From positions 251,939,135-252,003,134 of the forward strand of contig NC_053037.3 of the NCBI RefSeq assembly GCF_002575655.3: a stretch of DNA of 64,000 nucleotides, given 5' to 3'. Positions within the stretch are counted from its first letter, which is position 1. Each line of letters starts with the position of its first letter. Both the position numbers and the translations under genes were made by a program. The stretch comes from Aegilops tauschii subsp. strangulata (Eukaryota > Streptophyta > Magnoliopsida > Poales > Poaceae). Of the stretch, positions 33,461 to 45,648 are shown in pieces. The notes beneath the pieces were generated by a model. That model was not told where the DNA came from and made no database searches. It saw only the letters and a list, made by a program, of their open reading frames with translations.

Positions 33461-34872
33461 GGCCCTGTTCTGGATGGAGGAACAAAAAACGTAGGATTAG
33501 ACTAAAACAAAGGAAATGGAAAGGAACTGACATGCATAACAGAGGAAAGGAGAATGTTGAATAGACATGCAGAGTAGTCGTTCGGGATACAGTAAAAGAA
33601 TCCACGGGAAACTAACTCATATGGGCCCCTCTCGTGATTTTAAAATATTAATAGATCAAATCGTGTCTCAATTTTTCCGTATGTGGGCTGATGACCCACA
33701 AGTGTAGGGGATCTATCCTACTCCTTCCGATAAGTAAGAGTGTCGAACCCAACGAGGAGCAGAAGGAAATGACAAGCGGTTTTCAGTAAGGTATTCTCTG
33801 CAAGCACTGAAATTATCGGTAATAGATAGTTTTGTGATAAGGTAATTTGTGACGGGTAACAAGTAATGAAAGTAAATAAGGTGCAGCAAGATGGCACAAT
33901 CCTTTTTGTAGCAAAGGACAAGCCTGGACAAACTCTTATATAGAGAAAAGCGCTCCCGAGGACACATGGGAATTATCGTCAAGCTAGTTTTCATCACGCT
34001 CATATGATTCACGTTCGTTACTTTGATAATTTGATATGTGGGAGGACCGGTGCTTTGGTACTGCCCTTTCTTGGACAAGCATCCCACTTATGATTAACCC
34101 CTATTGCAAGCATCCGCAACTACAAGAGAAGTATTAAGGTAAACCTAACCATAGCATGAAACATATGGATCCAAATCAGCCCCTTACGAAGCAACTCATA
34201 AACTAGGGTTTAAGCTTCTGTCACTCTAGCAACCCATCATCTACTTATTACTTCCCAATGCCTTCCTCTAGGCCCAAACAATGGTGAAGTGTCATGTAGT
34301 CGACGTTCACATAACACCACTAGAGGAGAGACAACATACATCTCATCAAAATATCGAACGAATACCAAATTCACATGACTACTTATAGCAAGACTTCTCC
34401 CATGTCCTCAGGAACAAATATAACTACTCACAAATCATATTCATGTTCATAATCAGAGGGGTATTAATATGCATAAAGGATCTGAACATATGATCTTCCA
34501 CCAAATAAACCAACTAGCATCAATTACAAGGAGTAATCAACACTACTAGCAACCCACGGTACCAATCTGAGGTTTTGGGACAAAGATTGGATACAAGAGA
34601 TGAACTAGGGTTTTAGAGGAGATGGTGCTGGTGAAGATGTTGATGGAGATTGACCCCCTCCCGATGAGAGAATCGTTGGTGATGACGATGGCGATGATTT
34701 CCCCCTCCCGGAGGGATGTTTCCCCGGCAGAACAGCTCTGCCGGAGCCCTAGATTGGTTCCGCCAAAGTTCCGCCTCGTGGCGGCGGTGTTTCGTCCTGA
34801 AAGCTTGCTTATGATTTTTCCCAGGGTAAAAGACTTCATATAGAAGAAGATGGACACCGGAGGCCTGCCAGG

Positions 34873-35854
34873 TGATGAGGACATGACTACCTTGGATACG
34901 ACCAAAAATATTGCATACATGCATATTTGTCAGGTGATTTCTAGTGCAAACTATTCAATAATCTATTTATGTTATCCAGAACAAAAATACTTCACACACT
35001 TTTGTGTTTTGTCTAATTGCAGGTGTATGGGACATTTGTACAATCCACATATGAAGATAAGGCAAAAGGAGAAGTTTAGGTTCTGTTCAAAAAGTCCTCT
35101 CACGTCACTTTTGGGCCAAGAGAAGATAGAGTCCAAGTCTCTCACGTTCTGGATTCAAATTCGGACTGCACAGACATACCTGACTCAAAACGCCAACAAC
35201 TTTTTCATACGGACTCCGAATTGGGTGATTCTTTTTTTGTTGGAAACTAGATTTTGTGCTCTTTCCAACCCAATTGGATTCACCTTTAAATTCGTCCGGA
35301 GCATTGAGTTATGGTCGAAACAATCTGACGTTGCACCAGAATCCGAGTCAAACTACAAGTCCAAAGGTGTTGCATCACCTCCACTTGGGCCCATGAGCCT
35401 TGTACGACCTAGGGTTGGTTTTAGGCTGCCTTGGGACGTCCTCCCACCTCCTTGGCCGCCACCCCTTGCTCCTATATAAGTAGATCCATCTAGTAGCTTT
35501 TTCCTTGGAATTTGTTTAGTTAAAAGTTAGCCATTGCAACTTCGTGTACTTCGTTTGTGTCCAACGACCAGACCAAGACCGCTTACGGATTCCCACCACT
35601 ATCAATACTTCATATATATTCGCAATATTCAGATTGCATTATCATATTCTTGCTCGTTCTTCGATTGCTTGCAGGAATAGACCTTCGTGGTCAGGCTGAT
35701 CGTGCTTCCGGCATCGTCAGTAACCTCAGGAGATTGGTTTAGCGATTGATAAGGCGCAACGTCGTGCATGTTTGTAGTCGGATCGTCAAAGTCGTCTCCA
35801 CCAAATCGATAGTTATCATCTCATCGAAAGATCGGGACACCTTTGCCTCTATCA
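34873..35854 (+). repeat. N3 5' LTR with promoter
   Basis: 982 bp. TATA box TATATAAG at 35473-35480. An open frame spans most of U3 (34850-35479), as in the 3' LTR. Confidence 0.93.
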
Positions 35855-35856
35855 AG

Positions 35857-35865
35857 TGGTATCAG
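35857..35865 (+). promoter_or_regulatory. N3 primer binding site
   Basis: TGGTATCAG, initiator tRNA-Met type. Confidence 0.85.
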
Positions 35866-37263
35866 TTTTTAGGTTGCTCGGTGAGAATTTCCAGTTTCCC
35901 CTAGATTAGATTTATTTTCTTACCTATTGTCCAAGAAAAAGCCACAAAAAAGTTAGATCTATTCATCCTTTTGTCCAAGCCAGTCTGAGCCTTTGCAATT
36001 TTCTATTCATTGTTTGCATTATTGAATTATCGGTTGCATCGTCGTGTCGAGTTGCTGGTCTTAGGGTCTAGTTCGTTTAGAGTTTCGAGTTCTGTTCACA
36101 TTAGTCACGTCGCCGCTGCATCGTTATCCCTTCTGCTGTCCACCACACCATCCATCAAATTCCACCATGTGCTACCCATAGTTCATTGTCACAATCATAG
36201 TTGAGGTCATTCACATCTTCGCTTGATCCAATCTGCATCTTATCTAGTTTGTCTTGGAAAGAGGGAGAGAAAAAAAAGACAGAGAAAAAAAAAGAGAGAA
36301 AAAAAAAGAAAAAGAAGTCAGAAAAAAAAGAGAAAGAAAAAAAGTGTGAGGAAAAAAAAAGAGAGAAGAAAAAAAACAAAATTCGGATCTATCTAGACTC
36401 AATCTCGTAGTTGAATTCGGATTGGAATCTGTTTTGTGCACTGTTTAGTAAAACAGGCATACCTTCCTCATACGAAGTCCGTTTTGACTCCGCGAGTACT
36501 CAAATGAAAGCTAGCGACGAGCCGCATCTAAATAGTTGCAGAGACTAGTTCAATATTTGACACCTCAAAATCGTCTTCTAAATAGGTCTTTTTGCCCTCC
36601 GAAGTTCGCGGACACAGCTTATTCCAGTTTTTCAAGCCAGTTTCAGAATTCTTTCACTCCTCATATCAACTCGGAATTGAGTGATTCTTTTTGCATTGGA
36701 AAGCTTGAGTTAGTAGCATTCTTTGAAAAAAATTATCAGAAAATTGGCACAAACTTTTCAAGAGGAATGTTGGAGAGAGTTGTTGTATATCCTGCTTGGC
36801 AGTTGTTTTTCATCATTATCTTTACTGCCGTTGTGATCTTCACTTATATCTTGCTGTCCAGAGCTACTTAGTATCCTTGATTGATGCTAGTTGTGCTACG
36901 CCGTGACCTCATTAGTGTTCTAGGCTCGCGTCTCTAGTCCGGTCTAGCCTAGGACCAGCACAGTACCGTCGTTGAGCGTTTATTCAACATTGCATCTCTG
37001 AATTGATTATTGCTAATATTTTGCTACCATATATAGCCAACCCAGCTCCACATATTTCTACACCGTGTATACGTACGTTCCCCTGGCAATCGCTTTACTC
37101 AATCTTTGGAGTTATTTGACACCGCTGGTTGCCTGTCACCACCTGCTGCTTGGTAAGAACTGGTAAGATATTGATATTTGCTTTACTGTGAGCGCTTTAC
37201 CACCACATCCTAGTAGTTCATAGGAACATTATTCTTGAATTTTGTTTCTTGTTTCTACTAATC
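35866..37263 (+). other. N3 leader
   Basis: Two conserved blocks around a purine tract (36255-36379). The hairpin GGTCTAGCCTAGGACC lies at 36941-36956. Frames at 36155-36441 are purine-tract artefacts. Confidence 0.8.
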
Positions 37264-39267
37264 ATGACAGGATCTAGAGTCAATTCATGGGGTTTGTCGA
37301 TCGTGGGAGATGTGCCATCACCTATGCAAATACCACAACCGTCACGAGAGGTGCACAAACATCCAAATGCACATGATCAGGTTAATGTTTCTATACCACC
37401 ATTTAATGGCCGTTTTAGACCTGCTTTATATATTGAATGGGAGTTTGACCTAAATAATATATTTGCTTCCAATAATTTTGATGTACGTAAAAAAGTTAAG
37501 GTTGCGGTTTGTTCTTTCACTGGTTATGCTGTAGTTTGGTGGAGTGAATATTGTCGGTTACACCCTAATGATATACCTACTACTTGGGATGATTTGAAAC
37601 TTGCCATGCGACATACATTCGTTCCCGCTTATTATACTCGTGACATGATTACAAAGTTGCAACATTTAAAACAAGGTAGTGACACCGTAACGAAATATTA
37701 TGATACTTTACAAACTACCTTGCTGCATTCCTCTTTAGAAGAAAGTGAAGAAGATTTTATGGATAGGTTTTGGGGAGGATTAAATCGTGACATTCAGGAG
37801 ATACTAATACATGAAGAGTGTTATCCTATGGACCATTTGTTTCATCTTGCTTGCAAAGCTGAACAGGAAATAAAACGACGTGTTGCGCACAAGGAGAACA
37901 AGCGCGAGATGCACATTCCAAGAGTTGATACGGTTGTCCCTTCAACTACTAAGCATACTATGACAACCACATCCGTTGTTGTGAGGACTACATCACCTCC
38001 ACCATGTGACACATCATCACCGAGAGTGCCTACCTCATCTGAGTTGATCATAAGAGGTAATGACAAAGGTACTAATCTTCCACTTCCACATGAGTATGAT
38101 GAATGTCTTGTCAATTTAAGTGCACCATGCGGTGAGCTACCCACTACTTTGATCACACCAGCTACCTTAGAGGACTATGTTGATGATTTGACTTTGCCAT
38201 GTGATCAAACAATTTTGAGTGAGCCCATTGAATTAACTATCGATGCAAAAGAATCAAGTGAATCAGGGAATAAATCAGATTTGGATCAAATATGTTTGAA
38301 AATAATTGTGCCAATATTTAATCATTTTGATATGACCTCTAATCTTGGTGATGGTTCATCAATGTTGGGATGGTTTAATGATGAATATTGTCAATCTTTT
38401 CATATGAATAAGAGCTTCACTTATATGTGCAAACTGAGTTGCAATACTTTCATGCCTTCTACTTCTTGTGATAATATTTTGGCTTTATATTTTATTAACT
38501 ATGAAAGTTACTCATGTATACATGTGTCATATGTGCAAAATCCACGGGAAGTAAAAATGGATGACATATACATATACAACATGTACACCTTGTCTCTTTT
38601 GTTAGCCACATTTCAGATTAAGCAACGCCGAGGACGGCTTTGTTTTCAAGAAGGGGAGGATGACGAGGACATGACTACCTTGGATACGACCAAAAATATT
38701 GCATACATGCATATTTGTCAAGTGATTTCTAGTGCAAACTATTCAATAATCTATTTATGTTATCCAGAACAAAAATACTTCACACACTTTTGTGTTTTGT
38801 CTAATTGCAGGTGTATGGGACATTTGTACAATCCACATATGAAGATAAGGCAAAAGGAGAAGTTTAGGTTCTGTTCAAAAAGTCCTCTCACGTCACTTTT
38901 GGGCCAAGAGAAGATAGAGTCCAAGTCTCTCACGTTCTGGATTCAGATTCGGACTGCACAGACATACCTGACTCAAAACGCCAACAACTTTTTTATACGG
39001 ACTCCGAATTGGGTGATTCTTTTTTTGTTGGAAACTAGATTTCGTGCTCTTTCCAACCCAATTGGATTCACCTTTAAATTCGTCCGGAGCATTGAGTTAT
39101 GGTCGAAACAATCTGACATTGCACCAGAATCCGAGTCAAACTACAAGTCCAAAGGTGTTGCATCACCTCCACTTGGGCCCATGAGCCTTGTACGACCTAG
39201 GGTTGGTTTTAGGCTGCCTTGGGACGTCCTCCCACCTCCTTGGCCGCCACCCCTTGCTCCTATATAA
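37264..39267 (+). CDS. N3 gag-like protein, intact, reading on into the 3' LTR
   Basis: 667 codons from the ATG at 37264 (MTGSRVNSWG); the frame extends upstream to a TTG at 37249. Residues ~45-215 are a gag core: VSIPPFNGRFRPALYIEWE, VVWWSEYCRLHPND, TWDDLKLAMRHTFVPAYY, FWGGLNRDIQ and [13 protein letters not shown] (the last close to D's [13 protein letters not shown]). Residues ~280-465 are the Cys-rich region common to N1-N3. No CCHC knuckle. From about residue 467 the frame is LTR sequence (after FQEGEDDED) and stays open ~200 codons. Expected to form or join particles using D-type enzymes. Whether the LTR part is translated is unknown. Confidence 0.85.
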   Translation: MTGSRVNSWGLSIVGDVPSPMQIPQPSREVHKHPNAHDQVNVSIPPFNGRFRPALYIEWEFDLNNIFASNNFDVRKKVKVAVCSFTGYAVVWWSEYCRLHPNDIPTTWDDLKLAMRHTFVPAYYTRDMITKLQHLKQGSDTVTKYYDTLQTTLLHSSLEESEEDFMDRFWGGLNRDIQEILIHEECYPMDHLFHLACKAEQEIKRRVAHKENKREMHIPRVDTVVPSTTKHTMTTTSVVVRTTSPPPCDTSSPRVPTSSELIIRGNDKGTNLPLPHEYDECLVNLSAPCGELPTTLITPATLEDYVDDLTLPCDQTILSEPIELTIDAKESSESGNKSDLDQICLKIIVPIFNHFDMTSNLGDGSSMLGWFNDEYCQSFHMNKSFTYMCKLSCNTFMPSTSCDNILALYFINYESYSCIHVSYVQNPREVKMDDIYIYNMYTLSLLLATFQIKQRRGRLCFQEGEDDEDMTTLDTTKNIAYMHICQVISSANYSIIYLCYPEQKYFTHFCVLSNCRCMGHLYNPHMKIRQKEKFRFCSKSPLTSLLGQEKIESKSLTFWIQIRTAQTYLTQNANNFFIRTPNWVILFLLETRFRALSNPIGFTFKFVRSIELWSKQSDIAPESESNYKSKGVASPPLGPMSLVRPRVGFRLPWDVLPPPWPPPLAPI

Positions 39268-39642
39268 GTAGATCCATCTAGTAGCTTTTTCCTTGGAATT
39301 TGTTTAGTTAAAAGTTAGCCATTGCAACTTCGTGTACTTCGTTTGTGTCCAACGACCAGACCAAGACCGCTTACGGATTCCCACCACTATCAATACTTCA
39401 TATATATTCGCAATATTCAGATTGCATTATCATATTCTTGCTCGTTCTTCGATTGCTTGCAGGAATAGACCTTCGTGGTCAGGCTGATCGTGCTTCCGGC
39501 ATCGTCAGTAACCTCAGGAGATTGGTTTAGCGATTGATAAGGCGCAACGTCGTGCACGTTTGTAGTCGGATCGTCAAAGTCGTCTCCACCAAATCGATAG
39601 TTATCATCTCATCGAAAGATCGGGACACCTTTGCCTCTATCA
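38661..39642 (+). repeat. N3 3' LTR
   Basis: 982 bp, begins TGACGAGGAC (one change in the tip), ends CTCTATCA. It codes the C-terminal part of the gag frame. Confidence 0.93.
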
Positions 39643-39984
39643 CCAGGGGGCCCACGAGGCTGGGGGCATGCCCAGGGGGGTAGGGCGTGCCCCCACCCTC
39701 ATGGATGGTGGGTGGCCCCCCTCTGGTACTTTCTTCGCTCAGTATTTTTTATTAATTCCAAAAATAACTTCCGTGGAGTTTCAGGACTTTTGGAGTTGTG
39801 CAGAATAGGTCTTCAATATTTGCTCCTTTCCCAGCCCAGAATTCCAGCTGCCCGCATTCTCCCTCTTCATATAAACCTTGTAAAATAAGATAGAATAGGC
39901 ATAAGTATTGTGACATAATGTGTAATAACAGCCCATAGTGCAATAAATATCAATATAAAAGCATGATGCAAAATGGACGTATCA

Positions 39985-39996
39985 ACTCCCCCAAGC
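39985..39996 (-). promoter_or_regulatory. A2 polypurine tract
   Basis: The sense strand reads GCTTGGGGGAGT directly before the 3' LTR start TGATACGTCC. Confidence 0.85.
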
Positions 39997-40351
39997 TTAG
40001 ATCTCGCTCCCTTTCTATCAATAATATGCAAATCAAATTCTTGTAGTAAGAGAACCCATCTAATAAGTCTAGGTTTAGCATCTTTCTTTTCCATAAGGTA
40101 TTTAATAGCAGCATGATCAATGTGAACAGCTACTTTAGAATCAACAATATAAGGTCTGAACTTATCACAAGCAAATACAACTGCTAAAAATTCTTTTTCA
40201 GTAGTAGCATAATTTCTCTGGGCACTGTCTAGAGTTTTACTAGCATATTGGATAACATTTAATTTCTTATCAACTCTTGTCCTAGAACAGCACCTACAGC
40301 ATAATCACTAGCATCACAGATAATTTCAAAGGGTAAATTCCAATCAGGTGG
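39997..40351 (-). pseudogene. A2 RNase H remnant joined to the PPT region
   Basis: Sense translation gives the middle of RNase H (AYFxEKEFLAV-like region, then [30 protein letters not shown]). It then jumps to RSKLGG and the PPT. A1 continues from the same point into [11 protein letters not shown] and integrase. All integrase and downstream sequence was therefore deleted in A2. Frameshifts are also present (near 40277). Confidence 0.8.
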
Positions 40352-42730
40352 CTAAACAATAGGTGCAGAAATCAAGACTTTCTTAAGTATTTCAAATGCT
40401 TCTACACAATCATCATCAAAGACAAAATGAATATCTTTTTGTAAGAGATTAGTCAAAGGCCTGGAGATTTTAGAGAAGTCCTTGATGAACCTCCTATAAA
40501 AACCGGCATGACCAAGGAAACTTCTTATACCTTTAATGTCCTTGGGACACGGCATCTTTTCAATAGCATCAACTTTAGCTTTATCAACTTCAATACCTCT
40601 TTCAGAAATTTTATGCCCCAAGACAATACCTTCATTAACCATAAAGTGGCACTTCTCCCAATTCAAGACAAGGTTAGTTTCTTCACATCTCTGCAAAACT
40701 CGATCAAGGTTGCTCAAGCAATCATCAAAAGAAGTTCCATATACGGAGAAACCATCCATGAAAACCTCAACAATCTTTTCACAAAAATCAGAGAATATAG
40801 CCATCATGCATCTTTGAAAGGTACCAGGTGCATTGCATAAACTAAAAGGCATACGCCTATAAGTAAAGGTACCGAAAGGGCAAGTAAAAGTGGTCTTTTC
40901 TTGATCCTCTTTTGACACAGGTATTTGAGAGAAACCAGAGTAACCATCTAGAAAGCAAAAATGTGTATGTTTGGATAACCTCTCTAGCATTTGATCAATA
41001 AAAGGTAAGGGGTAATGATCCTTTTTAGTAGCTTTATTTAATTTGCGGAAATCAATTACCATTCTATAACCTGTAAAAATTCTTTGTGGGACCAATTCAT
41101 CTTTATCATTAGGAACAACGGTAATACCTCCCTTCTTAGGGACACAATGGACAGGACTTACCCACTGACTATCAGCAACGGGATAAATTATACCTGCCTC
41201 CAGAAGCTTTAGTATTTCTTTCCTTACCACTTCTTTCATCTTAGGATTTAACCGTCGTTGGTGATCAAAAACTGGTTTAGCGTCTTTCTCCAATTTTATT
41301 TTGTGTTGACATAGAGTGGGACTAATGCCCTTAAGATCATCAAGAGTATATCCAATAGCAGCACGGTGCTTCTTTAGAGTTTTCAATAATCTCTTTTCTT
41401 CACGCTCTGAAAGGTTAGCACTAATAATAACAGGATATATCTTTTCCTCATCAAGATAAGCATATTTAAGAGTATCAGGTAATGGTTTAAGCTCAAACTC
41501 GGGATCACCCTTGGGTGGAGGAGGATCCCCTAGGATTTCAACAGGCAAGTTGTGTTTCAAAATAGGTCCCTGTTTAAAGAATACTTCATCTATTTCCCTT
41601 CTTTCATTCATAAACATATGATTTTCATGGTCTAGCAAATATTGTTCTAAAGGATCATTAGGAGGTACGGCAATAGAAGCAAGACCAATAATTTCATCTT
41701 TACTAGGTAATTCCTCATCATGGGGTTGTCTACGAAATTTAGCAAAATTAAACTCATGATACATATCCCCCAAACCAATAGTAACAACATCCTTTTCGCA
41801 GTCTATCCTAGCATTAACAGTATTCAAGAAGGGTCTACCAAATATGATGGGACAGAAGTCATCTTGTGGGGAACCAAGAACAAGAAAATCAGCAGGATAT
41901 TTAACTTTCCCACACAAGACTTCAACATCTCTAACAATCCCAACTGGTGAAATAGTGTCTCTCATGGCAAGCTTGATTGTAACATCAATTTCCTCTAACT
42001 CAGCAGGTGCAATATCATGCATAATTTGTTTGTATAAGGAATGAGGTATTGCACTTGCACTAGCACCCATATCACATAAGCGATGATAGCAATGATCTCC
42101 TATTTTAACAGAAATAACAGGCATGCCTACAACAGGTTTATGTTTATTTTTAGTATCAGGTCTAGCAATTCTAGCAGCTTCATCACAGAAGTAAATAACA
42201 TGCGCATCAATATTATCAGCCAAGAGATCTTTAATCATAGCAATACTAGGTTCAACTTTAATTTGCTCAGGGGGTTTGGGTGTCCTAATATTACTTTTGT
42301 TGACCACAGTTGAAGCTTTAGCATGATCCTTTATTCTAACAGGGAAAGGTGGTTTCTCAATATAGGCAGTAGGAACAATAGGATCATTATACGTGATAGT
42401 CTTTTCTTCAACTTTAATAGGTGCAACTACTTTTACTTCAATGGGAGGATTATATTTAAACCACTTCTCCTTAGGGAGATCGACATGAGTAGCAAATGAT
42501 TCACAGAAAGAAGCTACTATCTCAGAGTCAAGTCCATATTTAGTGCTAAACTCACGGAAAACATCGCTATCCATAAAAGATTTAACACAATCAAACTTAG
42601 GTGTTATACCTGACTCCTTACCTTCGTCGAGATCCCAATCTTCAGAGTTGCGTTTAATTCTTTCCAATAAATCCCATTTCAATTCAATAGTCTTCATCAT
42701 AAAAGAGCCAGTACAAGAAGTATCAAGCAT
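40352..42730 (-). pseudogene. A2 gag C-terminus, protease and RT with mutated catalytic box
   Basis: 792-codon open stretch. Protease-like site DMGASASAIP at ~residue 220. RT follows with DGYSGFSQIPV and RRMPFSLCNAP. The catalytic box reads FMDG (around 40751-40759) where A1 has FMDD, so a metal-binding Asp is lost. After the palm it continues [25 protein letters not shown] and [20 protein letters not shown], then RNase H starts. It has no own start. The gag N-terminus lies in another frame (42771-43283). Confidence 0.85.
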
Positions 42731-42770
42731 GGAGCGATTATTGAGAGAAAGCCGAGGATATTTTGAATAA

Positions 42771-43283
42771 TCATTTCTCTTGAGAGCTCATGATTGGGGC
42801 ATGAATATAACATTGACTTAGGCCTCCCCCAAGCTTGGGCGATGCTTTCTCCTTCGCGAGGCCAGAAATTATATATATATAATTACGATCACGATGAACA
42901 AGATGCATAGGATAAAATTTCAGATGAAATTCCAATTTCAATCGGTTGTAGTTCCATGATCCCATATCATCACGTAGCCTAAACCATGTCAATGCCTCTC
43001 CCTTCAAAGATAAAGGGAAGACCTTCTTCTTGATAACATCCTCGGGTGTACCTGCAAGCTTAAATAATCCACAAACTTCATCCACATAGATTAGGTGCAA
43101 ATCGGGATGTAATGTTCCATCACGTGTGAAAGGATTAGCTAAAAGTTTCTCTATCATACCCGAAGGAATTTCAAAGTAAACATTTTCAGTAGGTTCAGTA
43201 GGTTGAGGAGCAACTCTTTGCTCTACTGGTCGGGGTGAAGATACCCCGAACAAGCCCCTCAAAGTATTGTTCCATAGCAACAA
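42771..43283 (-). pseudogene. A2 gag N-terminal part
   Basis: Readable gag: RGLFGVSSPRP, IPSGMIEKLLANPFTRDG, HPDLHLIYVDEVCGLFKLAG and KGEALTWFRLRDDMGSWN. Compared with A1, 2 nt are missing just after the ATG, so the initiator is out of frame. An expanded TA run near 42870 shifts the frame again in HRDRNYIYI. Confidence 0.8.
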
Positions 43284-43352
43284 GTGACAGTAAATTTCAG
43301 CACACTATATAAATTTTTCCTTACCAAATTCCACCTACCAAAGGCGCTTAAA

Positions 43353-43370
43353 TCCCCGGCAACAACGCCA
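43353..43370 (-). promoter_or_regulatory. A2 primer binding site, tRNA-Asp type, mutated
   Basis: Sense TGGCGTTGTTGCCGGGGA. It differs at two places from A1's TGGCGCCGTTGCCGGGGA. Confidence 0.8.
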
Positions 43371-44720
43371 AAAAAGATTCTTGATGACCCACAAGTATAG
43401 GGGATCTATCGTAGTCCTTTCGATAAGTAAGAGTGTCGAACCCAACGAGGAGCAGAAGGAAATGACAAGCGGTTTTTAGTAAGGTATTCTCTGCAAGCAC
43501 TGAAATTATCGGTAATAGATAGTTTTGTGATAAGGTAATTTGTGACGGGTAACAAGTAATGAAAGTAAATAAGGTGCAGCAAGATGGCCCAATCCTTTTT
43601 GTAGCAAAGGACAAGCCTGGACAAACTCTTATATAGAGAAAAGCGCTCCCGAGGACACATGGGAATTATCGTCAAGCTAGTTTTCATCACGCTCATATGA
43701 TTCACGTTCGTTACTTTGATAATTTGATATGTGGGTGGACCGGTGCTTTGGTACTGCCCTTTCTTGGACAAGCATCCCACTTATGATTAACCCCTATTGC
43801 AAGCATCCGCAACTACAAGAGAAGTATTAAGGTAAACCTAACCATAGCATGAAACATATGGATCCAAATCAGCCCCATACGAAGCAACTCATAAACTAGG
43901 GTTTAAGCTTCTGTCACTCTAGCAACCCATCATCTACTTATTACTTCCCAATGCCTTCCTCTAGGCCCAAACAATGGTGAAGTGTCATGTAGTCGACGTT
44001 CACATAACACCACTAGAGGAGAGACAACATACATCTCATCAAAATATCGAACGAATACCAAATTCACATGACTACTTATAGCAAGACTTCTCCCATGTCC
44101 TCAGGAACAAATATAACTACTCACAAATCATATTCATGTTCATAATCAGAGGGGTATTAATATGCATAAAGGATCTGAACATATGATCTTCCACCAAATA
44201 AACCAACTAGCATCAACTACAAGGAGTAATCAACACTACTAGCAACCCACAGGTACCAATCTGAGGTTTTGGGACAAAGATTGGATACAAGAGATGAACT
44301 AGGGTTTTAGAGGAGATGGTGCTGGTGAAGATGTTGATGCAGATTGACCCCCTCCCGATGAGACGATCGTTGGTGATGACGATGGCGATGATTTCCCCCT
44401 TCCGGGGCGATGTTTCCCTGGCAGAACAGCTCTGCCGGAGCCCTAGATTGGTTCTGCCAAAGTTCCGCCTTGTGGCGGCGGTGTTTCGTCCTGAAAGCTT
44501 GCTTATGATTTTTCCCAGGGTAAAAGACTTCATATAGAAGAAGATGGACACCGGAGGCTTGCCAAGGGGCCCACGAGGCAGGGGCGCGCCCAAGGGGGTA
44601 GGGCGTGCCCCCCATCCTCGTGGATGGTGGGTGGCCCCCCTCTGGTACTTTCTTCGCTCAGTATTTTTTTCATTCCAAACATAACTTCCGTGGAGTTTCA
44701 GGACTTTTGGAGTTGTGCAG

Positions 44721-45637
44721 TGATGAGGACATCAATACAATTATTACACCCACAGTCCCTGCTGCTATACATACTGGACCAATTACTAGAGCTCGCGCAC
44801 GCCAATTAAATTACCAGGTACTTTCGTTTCTTGCTAATGATTCTACTGTTCATGAGAATATGATGCTGCCTAAATTGGATACATTTGTTTTGCTTACAAA
44901 TGAAGGGCCTAGCTTTGAGAAGGATGAACATTGGAGCAAGAACAAGCATGGAGATGATGGCATGCGCATGGGGAACAAGAACGGAGTTACAAGTGATGAT
45001 TTCAGGACGTTGAAGCCACCATAATGCGTGCATGAAGCCTTGGACGAAATATACAAGATGCTACTTCATAACTTTCGTCCAGAGGCTATTCTAGGTGCTG
45101 CGTCACCTTATTATTGGGCCAGGCCCATGTAATTTCGAAATACATAAGTATAGGCTGTTTTTAGAGTCCGTATGTGTGGGGAAACAAGAGATAGGGTTGG
45201 TTTCGGACCCCTTCCTCAAGGGCCACGAAATTCCCCCCCTCTTCCTCCATATATACAGCCCTTAGGGCGTCGTTTAGACTTTGGGTTTTGTTTAGATTAA
45301 AAGTTCGCCATAGCTGCAACTTCGCGTACTTCGTTTGTGTTCAGCGACCAGACAAAGGCGTCACAGAACCCCACCTTGATCAATAAAGCTTTCATCTTAT
45401 ATTCGCAATATCCAGATTGCAATCTCAGTTTCTTGCCTGTTCTTCGTTTGCTCGCAGGAAACAGACCCTCGTGGTCAGGTTGATCGTGCTCCGGCGTGGT
45501 CGATAACCTCTCGGAGTTGGTTTAGCGATTGCTAAGGCGCGACGTCCTCGCACGTTCGTAGTCGGATCGTCAAAGTCGACTTCCATCAAAGCGATATTCA
45601 TCATCTCATCGAAAGACGGGACACCTTTGCCTCTATC
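44721..45637 (+). repeat. D 5' LTR with promoter
   Basis: 917 bp from TGATGAGGACATCAATAC to CTCTATCA. TATA-like CATATATACAG at ~45249-45258. U3 encodes the same peptide as the pol tail in the 3' copy. Confidence 0.95.
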
Positions 45638-45639
45638 AA

Positions 45640-45648
45640 GTGGTATCA
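45640..45648 (+). promoter_or_regulatory. D primer binding site
   Basis: TGGTATCAG, two bases after the LTR, initiator tRNA-Met type. Confidence 0.88.

Larger units (their letters stand above)
34873..39642 (+). mobile_element. N3: complete gag-only CRM-like LTR retrotransposon with open gag
   Basis: 4770 bp, target duplication CCAGG (34868-34872 and 39643-39647). Both LTRs are 982 bp with only about seven base differences noticed by eye, so it is a young insertion. Primer site 35857-35865, leader with purine tract, intact gag frame, PPT AAGAAGGGGAGGA at 38648-38660. No pol. The closest relative in the window is N2. Confidence 0.95.
33689..39984 (-). repeat. A2 3' LTR, interrupted by N3
   Basis: The pieces are 33689-34872 and 39648-39984. 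The + strand starts TGATGACCCACAAG and ends AAAATGGACGTATCA. N3's target duplication CCAGG falls at the break. Confidence 0.92.

Noticed and set aside
34931..35023. Possible 91-bp intron in the N-type U3 (CAG/GTGATT to ATTGCAG/GTGT)
   Set aside because: Borders look good, but the sequence is equally open as frame and there is no transcript evidence. Not annotated.
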